From the NCBI GenBank assembly GCA_035048495.1, contig CM068552.1:27220154-27284153 (forward strand): DNA of 64,000 bases, written 5' to 3'. This stretch comes from Euptelea pleiosperma (Eukaryota; Streptophyta; Magnoliopsida; Ranunculales; Eupteleaceae). Made by a program: the position numbers and the translations under genes. Positions 35,400 through 46,989 of this stretch are shown here, piece after piece (within the stretch, counting starts at the first letter, position 1; each line of letters opens with the position of its first letter). Under the pieces are notes generated by a model. The model was not told where the DNA came from and did not search any database. It worked only from the letters and a program-made list of their open reading frames with translations.

Positions 35400-36880
35400 T
35401 GACTTTTTGGATCTCCATCAAGATGAACAAATTTTCAAGAAATAAAGCCATACGCCCGCCTAATCTCCAAAATGGTGTCGGCGTATGGTCTTAGATTGCA
35501 TTTTGGACTAACAGATTGTCAGATCTAACAAGATCGGACGGCCAAGAAGCATGGACAGTAGAATCTTCATCAAGATGAACATATTTTCAAGAAGTAAATG
35601 CAAATGCATATGCCCGCATAAAATCCAAAATGGTGAGGGCGTATGGTCTTAGATTGCATTTTGGACTAACAGATTGTCAGATCTAACAAGATCGGACAGC
35701 CGAAAAGCCTGTACCCTTGGACCTTCATCAAGATGAACATATTTTCAAGAAGTAAAGGCATGCGCCCGCATAAAATCCAAAATGGTACGAGCGTATGGTC
35801 TTAGATTGCATTTTAGATTGACAGATTATCAGATCTAACAAGATCAGACGGCCAAGAAGCATGGACCATTGGATCTTCATCAAGATGAACACATTGTCAA
35901 GAAGTAAAGGCATACAACCACATAAAATCCAAAATGGTGCGGTCATATGGTCTTAGATTACATTTTGGAGTGACAGATTGTCAGATCTAACAAGATCGAA
36001 CAGCCAAGAAGCATGGACCGTTGGATATTCTTCAAGATGAATAAATTTTCAAGAAGGCATACACCCCCATAAAATCCAAAATGGTGCGGGTGTATAGTCT
36101 TAGATTGCATTTTAGACTGACTGATTGTCAGATCTAACAAGATCGGATGACCGAGAAGCATGAACTATTGGATATTTGTCAAGATGAACGCATTTTCAAG
36201 AAGTAAAGGCATACACCTGCATAAAATCCAAAACGGTGTAGGCATGTGGTCTTAGATTGCATTTTGAACTGACAGATTGTCAGATCTAACAAGATCGGAC
36301 GGCAGAGAAGCATGTACTATTGGATCTTCATCAAGACGAATGGATTTTTCAGGTGTTCAAGTATACGCCCGCATGAAATTAAAAATGGTGGGGGCGTATG
36401 GCCTCAAATCATATTTTGGAACTTCGAATCATCATGATCAAGCCAGATCAAACGGTCGAGAAGCATCAACCGTTAGATCTCTACGAAAATGAATAGATTT
36501 TTAGATCTTAAGGCATACGCCCGCATTAAATAAAAAACATTTTGGGCGTATGACCTCACATTCCATTTTGGAGCTTTGGATCATCATGATCAAGCTAGAT
36601 TAGACGGCCAAGAAGCATCAACTATTAGATCTCCACAAAAAATGAACAGCCTTTTCAGATCTTAAGGCATACAGCCGTATTAAATAAAAAATGATGTGGG
36701 CGTATGTCACTTTCCATTTTTGAGCTTTGGATCATCATAATCAAGCCAAATCAAATTGCTGAGAAGCATCAACCGTCAGATCTCCATCAGGATGAACATA
36801 TTTTACAGATACTAAGGCATACACCCACATGAAATCGAAAATAATGTGGGTGTATAGTCTTACTTTGCATTTCTATGGAG
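35400..36880. repeat. ~152-bp tandem array (about 10 units), each with a hairpin
   Basis: The block agatctaacaagatcgga recurs at 35521, 35679, 35831, 35983, 36130 and 36282, with spacing of 147-158 bp. More diverged units follow to about 36880. Most units contain short inverted arms, catacgcccgc and gcgggcgtatg in the clearest form, separated by about 15 bp (taaaatccaaaatgg). Both arms stay recognisable in most units. Minus-strand frames of about 70 codons here are repeat translations. Confidence 0.87.
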
Positions 36881-37135
36881 CCATTCGGGAGATATGGCCT
36901 AAAAGTGGAAATTAAATTTACAAGGTTGCATTCTTCATAATTGAATACCAATCTTTTGGAACTTCACTAATAATTAATTCTCTCATTACATCTTAAATCA
37001 TCTTTTAACTATTAACAAGTAAAAGCTTTAAGAACGTATTGTAGAAACTGAAATCATACATTACCAAATAACCAAGAATCATTAAAAGATTAAGAAACAA
37101 GGAATTAACATGATGAAATTAGAATTATGAACACT
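36881..37135. other. AT-rich spacer
   Basis: No gene, terminal repeat or tandem structure is recognised. Confidence 0.4.
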
Positions 37136-37813
37136 TTAAAAGAATAAACTATTATTATTATCAAGAGGAGCCGCCAAAATGACCACAACACCAAGGTCAC
37201 AGTCGATTGAGCTGAGATCTTCGATCTCCTTCCCGAAACAACTGATGTTCTTCCCGAGGTGTTCGACTAATGATCTGAGGTAGCCGACAACTGATCCGAG
37301 AAGATCTTGCAAAATCTCTGTTGGTGGTCTCACCGGCAGAGCCTCTAATGCTTAAGTTAGCTCGAGATTTTTAGCAGTAATAATCTCTAAATCAAGATTG
37401 CACACCTCTTCCGTGTTACATACTATTGCCCCTATTTATAGTATTTAAAACCTGATGACGTGTAAAGAAACTCAATCACAAGTTGTATTGTACCATACAC
37501 TGACATCTGACAGCCACCTGACTTGCCATAGATCGTGGTTAGTGGCCAAGGTACATTAGGTAGTAAATTGCCAACTCTGATAGCTCGATCGTCGTTCCCA
37601 CGGTCTTGGCGCCAACTTCTCATCTCTTCCAGATTGCTTTATAAGGTCTGAGATTAAAATTGGTCTCGAAGTCTTACCCGAGAATTTACAGATCATCACA
37701 CTCGATTTTGAGGATATATATATCCTCGACGACGCCTCTGGTCTCAGATCATATGTTGCCACGTGTCATCACTTCAAACTTCCACGTATCTTTGCCAAAA
37801 ATGGTACCTACAA
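37136..37813 (-). repeat. Relic Tat-like LTR
   Basis: The stretch 'gagcctctaatgcttaag', an internal 'cccctatttatagtattt' block and the end 'ggtacctaca' at 37813 match the order of features in the LTRs of elements A and C. The left boundary and target duplication could not be found. The 65-codon minus-strand frame (37333-37136) is not recognised as a protein. Confidence 0.45.
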
Positions 37814-37840
37814 TTGAGTTAGGAAAATGTTTGGTTTTTA

Positions 37841-38443
37841 GGCTGTGTTTGGTTCAGCGCTTTTCCGAGAAAAGAAAATGAAAACCCAGAAAAGTGCCGT
37901 TTTCAATGTGTTTGGTTGGAGGAGAAAAGTGGGGTCCACAGGAAAACAATTTCCTTAATGTCCTTTTTAAAGGAAATCAACTTCCGGTCCTCGTTTGCGG
38001 AAGTCGATTTCCCAACTTCTCTCTCGTGTCTCTTTCTCTCCCCCATGGTCGATTTTGTGCCTCTTTCCTCTCTCTCTCTCGTCATCTTCAAGAACATCGG
38101 TGGCTTTTCTCAGAGCGTCGTCGATGCTAGTGCCTTGGCCGCAGATGAGCCGCTGCCACCCATCATACCCCTTCTTGGCCGAGGGATTTAGCCATGGCCA
38201 TGGCGATGGCAGTCTTGCTGGTGCCTGGCTGTCCAGCAAGGAGTACGGTCCTAAGATCTTTAACTCAATCGTCATTGCTGAAGCTGCTATGAGAGATTGA
38301 ACTGAAAATTAAAGACGGAGAGAGAAAAACTACTCCAAACTCCATTGAAGATCAATGACCTACCCACCTAACAAAGCAAAGAAAAAGAATAAGATGGAGT
38401 TCCAGTAGAGATGTGGGATTCGGGTAGGTTAGTCTCACCTACC
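37841..38443. mobile_element. Harbinger-like non-autonomous element, left part
   Basis: It starts ggctgtgtttggttc after TTA (37838-37840). The right part (49348-49758) ends gaaccaaatgcagcc, followed by TTA. The termini are inverted and share further blocks (ttccgagaaaag against ttttctagg, aagtgcc). A 3-bp TTA duplication is typical of PIF/Harbinger. Element C is inserted in its middle. Frames at 37916-38300 on both strands might be a captured host fragment, but I recognise no protein. Confidence 0.55.
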
Positions 38444-38448
38444 ACCAC

Positions 38449-39448
38449 TGTAGGGAATAAATCCACACACCCTCAAAATACGCGCTTTTTCCATGGGCTT
38501 GATGTCCTTTCCGTGCTGCTGGATCTGAGGTCCTAAGACAGATTTTGAGATCCGAGGTCAGGTTCCGAGGTGTCCGAGATCAGATTCTGAGGCATTCGAA
38601 GTCAGGTTCCGAGGTGTTCGAGGTATCCGAAGTCAGGTTCCGAAGTGTCCGAGATCAGATTTCGAGGCATCCAAAGTCAGGTTCTTAGGTGTCTGAGGTA
38701 TCCGAAGTCAGGTTCCGAGGTGTCCGAGATTAGATTCCGAGGCCACTGGATGATCCTGCAAATAACTCAATGTGGTGGAATCCCACCAAATGAGCCTCTG
38801 ATGCTTAAGTCAGTCTTCTAAGTAAAATATATGATCAAGTTTTAATCCCAAAGATTGCATCCTTTTTACTGTAGCAAATGTTGCTATTTATAGCATTCAA
38901 AGCTAGATATTTATGTAGATATTTTATATGAACCAATAAGAATTCACCATGTGCCTTTCAATAATATTCTTCAAGTATAAAGGTAATTTCGAGGTTGCCG
39001 AGGTTACCGAATATCATATCCGAAACTTCCGAGGATCCCGAATAAGGTGCCTAAGATCTTTGAATTTCTCAAGAATGATACTGGGAACAGTTTGTTCTTT
39101 ACTTCAAGGTTGGCAAAACCCCTAAGTGTCACTCGAGGATCCGAGGTTACATTTGTCATAGCACCCGAGGTGTCTGAGGTACCCGAGGTATGCATACCCG
39201 AAATGTCCGAGGTTACATTATCATAGGACCCGAGGTGCCCGAGATACCCGAGGTATCCGAGGGCTCCGAGATAATTGTGCCCGAGGTACCCGATGTACTT
39301 GTTCCCGAGGTGGCGCTGCCCGAGGTTCCGAGGTTCCAAGTGAAGTTTTTCCAATTCTAAGTTTTAAGGCACGCCACGTGTTAGTCAAAGAATGTGACAT
39401 ATGTCACAATTTCATACGTCCACGTGTCAACAGTTTTTACCCCCCACA
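38449..39448 (-). repeat. Element C left (3') LTR
   Basis: It is 1000 bp, starting TGTAGGGAATAAATCC and ending TTTTACCCCCCACA. It carries many short ccgaggt repeats. It is nearly identical to the right LTR apart from about 80 bp of extra ccgaggt-type sequence near 38570-38690. The adjacent internal sequence reads aagaggagcgat on the minus strand, the polypurine tract. Confidence 0.9.
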
Positions 39449-39636
39449 ATCGCTCCTCTTGGAGATGACACGTGTCACCCGCACGTGTGCACCACACGTG
39501 TCAGCCCTAAGATATTGACGCGTGTGGTATCTCTGCGTCTCTTCGGCTCCTCTACGCAGCATTTAATGTTTGCCACGTGTCGGCCTTCTATTGGTCCGTA
39601 CTGATTTCATGTCAGTGTAATCATTACGTCTGTAGG

Positions 39637-39644
39637 TATAAATA
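39637..39644 (+). promoter_or_regulatory. TATA box of the antisense gene in element C
   Basis: TATAAATA lies 189 bp inside the LTR edge and about 260 bp upstream of the first ATG at 39898. It corresponds to 6037-6044 in element A. Confidence 0.6.
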
Positions 39645-39897
39645 GGTTGCTCTCGTCTCATTTTTATCTTTGGATTTCAGACAGTTTTGTAAACTCTCTT
39701 TCTCGGAAACCTCGGCACTCTCAGCTCCCTTTCTTCAGATATCTCGGCACTTTCAGATCCCTTTCTCGGTCCTCTCGGCTTCAATCCTCGATCCTCTTGG
39801 CTCTATTGTTTAATACTTCTCGGAGCTCTCGGCTCTCGTAAGTAAGCTTCGTTTTTAGTAAATTCAATGTCATTTTGCCCCCTGGGGTCTCCTAAAA

Positions 39898-42125
39898 ATG
39901 CCCAAAGAATCATTAAAATCCGTTTTAAAGCACGCTGATCCCCAGACTTGGCCTCGTCCTGATCTAGATGAGATCTGAGTTAAGTACCATATACCCGAGT
40001 CAATTGAACTTGAGCACGTGCCCAACTCTCTTCTCTATTCCCATCATTCCCTGCCGAATCCGAATGTAACATGTTTAACAGTCGGACAACTTCTCTCGGG
40101 TATTCCCCTTTCGCTTACTCCCTTTGCCCGAGAGCTACTAAATTTCTATAAAGTTGCTCTAGGGTAGGTAAATGCCAATTTTTGGCGTATGGTATGTTCC
40201 TTTGAACGTATCAGGGACATATGGGGCCGAGGTCCTTCCCTTGAGGATGTTCGCCGACATCATTTCCTTAAAAAGGTTCCCAAGGAGCGGGGGGAGAATT
40301 CAGATATAACTTTCTACTTCTTGGTAACCCGGACCCGTAGACTCCCAATCCTAGAGAGGATCCAAAATTGTGATAAATCGTGGCAATGTTACCCTGTGTT
40401 CCTATCAGGGGATTGGGAGAGAGGATCCGAGGATGACGCCCCAGGGCTCTTGTATAAAAGTTTTAATTTTGAAGGTACCCGGGTTCTAATTTTTAAAAAT
40501 AAATCACCATTTTTTGTTTCAGCAAGTCTTTAATTTCTTCATACTGTTTTGCAGATGTGAATACAGATAATTCTTTTGCTTTTCCCGAGGATACGCTTCC
40601 TCTCTGCTTCAACTTGCGCCGACTTCCTTCTCTTATCTACCAACGTTTAGTTGGCCTCAACGCTCTTGGATATTCTCTGACTTGTGTCAATCCGACGTCC
40701 GAAGAATTGAGCCAAACCATACCCGAGGAAGAGTTTCTTCGAAAACTTCCTCTCAGATTTTCTACTGATCCAGCCGAATTTCGTCAATCGAAGAGAAAAG
40801 CTAAGAGGTTAAAACCTCAGGTCTCATCTTCGGATACCCCTATTGGTGCCGACTCTGAAGCCACGGAGTCCGAGGTAGTTGACGTTGATCCAATTTCTTA
40901 TTATATTCCTATCTCATCCGATTCGAGTTCGATTACTCTTTCTTCTGAGTCGAGCTCTTCAGTTTCATCTTTTGACCCTCTTCTTAAAATCGCACAGTCT
41001 CTCGGGAGATCTTATCGAACAGGATCTCGAGACATGGGACGTCTTCAGGTGGATGTTGGAGCCGACTCCCCTATTCGTCAAAAAAGGAAGAGTTCTGGGC
41101 AGGGTTTGCCCCGTGTTGCTAAGAAACCTACTACGAAGAGTAGGGAAGCTGGTCAATCCAGCCAAAGTGCCCCGGCTGCCGAAATGATGAGGCACCTCTG
41201 AACGCAGCACCTCCCATTATTATTCTTCCGGGTGCAGATGTTCCTGAGTCGGCGTCTCGGGTCCCTGAATCTGAAAAATCACAAGATCAACCTTCTGGAT
41301 CCCAGCATGAGGCTGGGAAAGTGGCCCAGAAGGAAGGGCGTCATGAACAGGTCCATCAGCATAAAGGTCTTGTTTCCAAACCTTCGGATGTCTTTCAACC
41401 CCGACCAATACTGAAGTCGGGTAAATCTGTTGTTCTCGGTGATAGCGCCGTAAAGAATGCCTCGGTGGCTTCAGCAATTGTGGAGCAGATCCAACTCCTT
41501 GTTGACATAGAACATTATAATCGGCAAAATGAGGAGTCTCTTCTCGGTTCATACTATACGTCAACTTTCTCCGTAAGTTCCAAAGTTTGCTTCTGTACAT
41601 ATATACATTTTTTATCATCTGTATAACATGCTTGTAATTCGGTTGCAGAGTATAAACTCGGTGCATTCGCTGGTGGCTAAGCTAAATAACAAGCTTAAAG
41701 CGTCCAAGAATGATTTGCACGCCACTCAAGCTCGGAATCGGACCCTTCAAGGTCAGGTTTCCAAAGCCAAGGATGAGGCGGACAAAGCTCAAGCTGCTGC
41801 AAAAATATCCGAGGCCGAAGCTACCCGTCTTCGCCAGGCTTTGGCAGAATCCGAGTCGGCGCGTCGGGCTCTAGAGAAGATGATGGCCGAGAAGGAGGCC
41901 AAGTTTGAAGCTGATAAAGAGGCTCTGGATGCTGCTCTCGTGGCTAAATACCAGAATGAAGTCCAAGATCTACTTGCCCCTGTTCATAGAAGGGTTGATC
42001 GTCTACATGCTGAGCGAGATCGTCTACAGGAAATAGTAGACAAATATGATCTTCCCGATGAAGATGAAGCGGAGGCCGAGAAAAAACCTGAGGAGGGAGA
42101 TTTACCCGACTCCGAGAAGAAATGA
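39898..42125 (+). pseudogene. Antisense ORF of element C, Transposase_28-like with coiled-coil tail
   Basis: Exon 1 (39898-40474) contains GIPLSLTPFARELLNFYKV, the conserved core also present in element A, and the DITFYFLVTR block. It has two in-frame stops (TGA near 39976, TAG near 40162). Intron 1 is 40475-40554. Exon 2 (40555-41572) has a serine-rich acidic stretch, a basic stretch and a frameshift near 41185. Intron 2 is 41573-41648. Exon 3 (41649-42125) is an Ala/Glu/Lys-rich coiled coil ending in an acidic tail (DLPDSEKK). Intron positions match those in element A, so the split structure is ancestral. Function unknown. Confidence 0.75.
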
Positions 42126-42339
42126 TCCACTTTGATTTTTGCACTTTTATGTAATTAAGATACTCAGTTTGGAGAGGTCAGTTTCTACCTTTCCCCTATT
42201 GGAATTTTATCTTTTTAAACTTTAAATATAATCATGTTACAATGCTTCGTTGCCATTTATCTTTCGCATAGTAAAACTGAATCCGACTTACTATTTAGAG
42301 TAATAATTAAGCTCATAATTATAACTTCATTCTGAACCC

Positions 42340-42830
42340 GACTTTATTTTTGATGTTGACCAAGAATTAAAATCCGAATCCGACTCCATTTCTGAAGTAG
42401 ACCGGAACTTCAATCCTAATCCGACTCCATTTCTGAAGTGGACTGGGAACTTCAATCCAAATCCGACTCTATTTCTGAAGTGGACCGGAACTTCAATCCG
42501 AATCCGACTCCATTTTTGAAGTGGACCAGAACTTCAATCCGAATCCGACTCCATTTCTGAAGTGGACCGGTACTTCAATCCGAATCCGACTCCATTTCTG
42601 AAGTGGACCGGGAACTTCAATCCAAATCCGACTCCATTTCTGAAGTAGACCGGGAACTTCAATCCGAATCCGACTCCATTTCTGAAGTGGACCGGGAACT
42701 TCAATCCAAATCCGACTCCATTTCTGAAGTGGACCGGAACTTCAATCCGAATCCGACTCCATTTCTGAAGTGGACCAGGAACTTCAATCCGAATCCGACT
42801 CCATTTTTGAAGTGAACCGGAACTTCGTAA
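42340..42830. repeat. 42-bp tandem repeat in element C
   Basis: About 11-12 units of a 41-42-bp repeat (core ccgactccatttctgaagtg plus gaccgggaacttcaatc) lie between the end of the antisense gene and the end of pol. Open frames of 100 and 70 codons across it are repeat translations with a 14-residue period. Confidence 0.93.
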
Positions 42831-42886
42831 TGGCAAATTTCAAGAGTATCCCATCTTTACTGATAAAAAATTTCTTTACAATCTGG

Positions 42887-43993
42887 TCATAATTGAAATT
42901 TCATTGATAAAATTTCTTCAAATTCATTACATTCTAAGGTTTTTCTATGTACTTTCCTTCCATAGTTTCCTAGTGATAACTTCCGGCTTGACCAACCTTT
43001 TGAATCATATACGGTCCTTCCCAATTGGTTGCTAGTTTTTTCGTATTTACTTCTCTTGTATTCTGGAATACTTTTCTCAGTACTAGGTCTCCTTCTTGGA
43101 AATTTCTTTCTTTGACCTTCTTTTGATACCATTTTCTTAGTTTTCGATGATAATCTTCTATTCGGACTCAAGCTTGCTCTCTTCGTTCTTCTACCATATC
43201 AACATCAAAAACTTGAGTTTTGAATCCAGAACCTTCTTCCACAGCTTTGTGATGAGTTGTCGCTACTACCATTTCTGCTGGTATAACTGCCTCCATCCCA
43301 AATGCTAGGGCAAATGGCGAATCTCTAGTTGATCTTCTGAGCGTAGTCCGATAAGCCCATAAAACACCATCTAGTAATTCTGCCAATTTCCCTTTGGCTT
43401 TTTCGAGTCTTTTCTTCAGGTTTTCTAAAATCACCTTGTTGGTTGCTGCAGCCTGTCCATTACCTTGGGGGTACATGGGAGCGGAGAATAATTATTTTAT
43501 CCCAATTTTTTTGCAAAAATAGGCGATTTTACTGCCTCGAAATTGTGCCCCGTTATCTGAGATAAAAGCATAAGGGAGACCAAACCTGGTGACGATCCTT
43601 TCCCACAAAAATTTTTCCACTTCTTCTTCTCGGACTTGTTGTAAAGCCACTGCTTCTACCCATTTTGTGAAATAATCGGTGGCAACTAGCATGTATTGTT
43701 TCTTTCCTGGGGCCATAGGGAGAGGTCCAACTACATCAAGGTCCCATAGTGCAAATGGCCATAAGCTTGCTACCGAGTGTAATTCTCCAGTAGGAGCATG
43801 GATTGTTCGTGCGTGCTTTTGTCATTTTTTGCACTTTTTTGCATATTTCTTTGCATCCTCTTGCATGTAAGGCCAATAGTATCCTTGAGTCCAAGCTTTA
43901 TGGGCTAAAGATCTTCCTCCTGAATGATTTTCACATTCTCCTTCATGAATTTTGGCCATGATCTGTTGAGCTTCTGAAAAGGTAACACATTTC
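42887..43993 (-). pseudogene. Element C integrase
   Basis: Blocks in order are the zinc-binding region near 43990-43830, the first catalytic Asp block DLDVVGPLPM near 43740, FISDNGAQF near 43540, then GNGQAAATNK near 43450. In related integrases this last position reads QAEATNK, so the catalytic glutamate of the DDE triad appears replaced by alanine. A stop separates the core (43716-43492) from the next part (43476-43168). The C-terminal end (to 42887) has GDLVLRKVFQNT and NWEGPYMI. Confidence 0.85.
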
Positions 43994-43995
43994 AA

Positions 43996-45126
43996 CTATG
44001 GTCCCCCTGCTGATTTTCGGTATAGCTCGCCCCCAAGTAAACTATATCGCATGGCTCTTTCTTTAATTCGTCTTGCCATATTCTTGTCTGGATCTCGGAT
44101 TCCATCTCTTATAAATCTTATAATTGGTGTCATCCAAGTATTATCTTCTTCTGCCTGAGAACATTCTTCCACGAATGGTATGCTTGGGATGGCTAAAAAC
44201 TCTATTGAGATAGATCTTCTTTCGGTTTCTCCTAGTATCGCTGCTACATAGGCCAAGGCGTCTGCATGACGATTCTCTCCCCTGTTTATATGGAACAGTT
44301 TTGCATTTTTGAATCTTCCCATTGCCAGTAAAGCTACCTCCATGTATTTTGCCATTTGTTCATTTTTTGCCGAGAATTCTCTGTTTACTTGATTTACAAC
44401 TAGCTGTGAGTCGCTGAAGACTTTTAGTTCTTATATCTCTAGATTCTCGGCCATTTTCAATCCTGCTAGAAGTGCTTCATATTCTGCTTCATTGTTCGAG
44501 GCCGGAAAACCAAGTCTTATTGCTAGTTCCAATCTTGTGTTATCGGGTGTAACCAAAATAGCACCTACTCCTGCCCCTATGCTACTGGCTGACCCATCAA
44601 CAAAGAGCCTCCATCTGCTCTTTTTATCCCATTTATCTAAAGGTCCTTCCGATTCTTCTTCAGTTATAATGGGTCCTAGTTCTTCTTCCCAGAATGGATC
44701 TTCTATCGGAAAATCTACCAAAAAATCTGCCACAGTCTGTCCCTTCTCAGCTGTTCTAGGTCTATAAGTGATGTCGTATTGACCCAAAGCTACTGCCCAT
44801 TTTTCTATGCGACCAGATTTTTCAAATTTTGTCAGAATTATCTTCAGAGGGAGGTTTGTGATAATAATTATTGGGTGGGCTTGGAAATAAGGTCTTAACC
44901 TCTGAGCTAAAAACATTAGAGCCAATCCTACTTTTTTGATCTTGCTATAATGAGTTTCGGCATCTAATAGTATTTTACTGAGAAAGTAGACTGGCCTTTC
45001 TGCCCTATCTCTGTCTTGGATTAGTACTGAACTTACTGCAAATTTCGAGACTGAGAGATATAGTAACAAAGGTTCTTCTGCTTCTGGTTTTGATAAGACG
45101 GGAGGCTGTCCGAGGTACTCTTTCAA
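43996..45126 (-). pseudogene. Element C RNase H and connection domains
   Basis: The first part (45126-44431) has the retained inactive RNase H region (ILLDAETHYSKIKKVGLAL), followed by a second, active-type RNase H with LFVDGSASSIGAGVGAIL and NNEAEYEALLAGL. The second part (44355-43996) has FHINRGENRHADALA. A dual RNase H is characteristic of the Tat lineage. A stop and a frame change break the region. Confidence 0.82.
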
Positions 45127-45129
45127 ATT

Positions 45130-46215
45130 CTAAAAAGCTAGCTCACATTCATCCTTCCATTCGAATTTGGCGTACTTTTTCAGTAACTAGAATAAAGGTT
45201 GACATCGATCCGAGGACTTGGAGATGAATCGATTCAAGGCTGCAATCATTCCAGTTAACTTCTAAACTTGTTTCTTGCTGCATGGAGATGGCATTTCTTG
45301 CAAAGCTCGGATTTGATCGGGATTGGCCTCTATACCTCTCCTGGTGACAAGGTGTCCAAGGAACTTTCCCGATGATACTCCAAATGTGCATTTCTCAAGA
45401 TTTAGCTTCATTTTATACTTTCTCAATACTTGAAAAGGTTGATTCTAAATTCCCTTAGTGATCTTCTCGAGTCTTGCTTTTTACTAGCATGTCATCGATA
45501 TAGACCTTCATTGTTTTTCTGAGTTTATCCCTGAACATATTCTCTACCAGGCGTTGGTATGTAGCACCTGCATTTTTTAGGCCAAAGGGCATCCGTTTGA
45601 AGCAGAATGTGCCTCATTCTGTATAAAATGCGGTTTTTTCTTTGTTCGATTCTTGCATCAAAATCTGATTGTATCCCGAATAACCGTCCATAAATGACAG
45701 AAGTTCAAATCCAGCTGTCCTGTCAATTAGTTCGTCAATCCGGGGCATGATGTAACTGTCTTTAGGGCAGACTTTGTTCAAATCGGTGAAGTCAATGCAG
45801 ACTCGGACCTTCCCATTCTTCTTTGGGACTGCTACTATGTTGGCGATCCACTCTGGGCATTTTATTTCTTCAATAATTTCGGCTTCTAAAAGTCGATTGA
45901 CCTCCTCGGAGACTGCCTAGGGCCACCTTTGGGGAGATGCGCCTTAATCTCTACTTTACTGATTCCGCCCCATGCTTTATGTTCAGTTGGTGACTCACAA
46001 TACTTAGATCAATCCCTGGCATATCTTTCATTGACCAGGCAAATACATCAGCATTTTCTTTTAAAATTTTACTATCAATCATCTTTCTTCTTGACTCAAG
46101 CTAGCGCCAACATACGTGATTTTCTTTTCTCCTTCCTGCCCGAGCTCTATTGGCTCTACTTCTTCAATGGTTCTTATTTTTTTTTCACTCTCACCCTTGA
46201 GTAAAATCGCCTGTA
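45130..46215 (-). pseudogene. Element C reverse transcriptase
   Basis: Translation of the minus strand shows fragments of RT: the region equivalent to VCIDFTDLNK near 45790, FMDGYSGYNQ near 45690 and the catalytic YIDDM box at about 45490-45503. No open frame longer than about 80 codons covers it, so it carries many stops. Confidence 0.8.
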
Positions 46216-46219
46216 ATTG

Positions 46220-46975
46220 CTATTTGTCAGACGTCCCAATTTCCTCAGGGCTTTCTTTAGGGTTTGACAGTCCCTTCGTCATGGCTGTTTGGCATTTCTG
46301 AGCTGCACTCTGATCTCCGCGTATTTCAAATAGTCCCTGAGAAGTAGGGAATCTGATTGTCTGATAGTAAGTAGATGGTACCGCTTTCATGCTATGCATC
46401 CATCTTCTTCCCAAGATAATATTATACAAAGATCTGGCATCTACCACCAAGAACCTTGTCATTACTGTGATTGGCCCTGCTGTCACAGGTAAGACAATTT
46501 CTCCCAAAGGTTCTGAGGCTGCCCCATTGAATCCATATATCGCTGCTCTTGAAGGTTCTAGTGCGACTAAGTTAATGCCCATATTATCGAATGCGGATTT
46601 GAACAAAATCTCTACTGAACTTCCGCAATTGATGAGGATTCTTTTTACCGAGAAATTTCCAACTGCTAAGGAAATTACCAAGGCATCATTATGCGGTGCC
46701 GAAACCTTCTCCAAGTCTTTATCAGAAAACCAAACTGCCCTGCTGTGGTCGACCCCCTTTATCAATGAACTCTCAACTGGTCTAGGTTCTGTTGTGACTT
46801 CCATTACTTCTTGCATGCTCATGGTTCGCCGGACTTTATCCCGATGAGCGCTGTTGGTTTCTGATGGTCCGCCATATATCATGTGGATGATAGTTTTTGG
46901 TGGCCCCTCCTCATCCAATGGAGCTTTCTTTGGTTGTTCTTTGACAACCTCTTCTCTGACCCCTGTTTGGACCAC
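46220..46975 (-). pseudogene. Element C aspartic protease region
   Basis: This 251-codon frame has RILINCGSSVEILF at the active site. The family has D-[TC]-G-[AS] here, so the catalytic aspartate is replaced by asparagine. A downstream NIILGRRWMHSMKAVPSTY block is intact. The upstream part (HMIYGGPSETNSAHRDKV) is the usual Tat gag-protease linker. Confidence 0.85.
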
Positions 46976-46989
46976 GAATTACGGTATTT

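Noticed and set aside
42534..42836. 100-codon and 70-codon frames across the 42-bp array
   Set aside because: Both strands are open only because the repeat unit is a multiple of three without stops. The sequence is a 14-residue periodic translation.
46389..46847. 152-codon + strand frame
   Set aside because: It is the antisense shadow of the element C protease frame.
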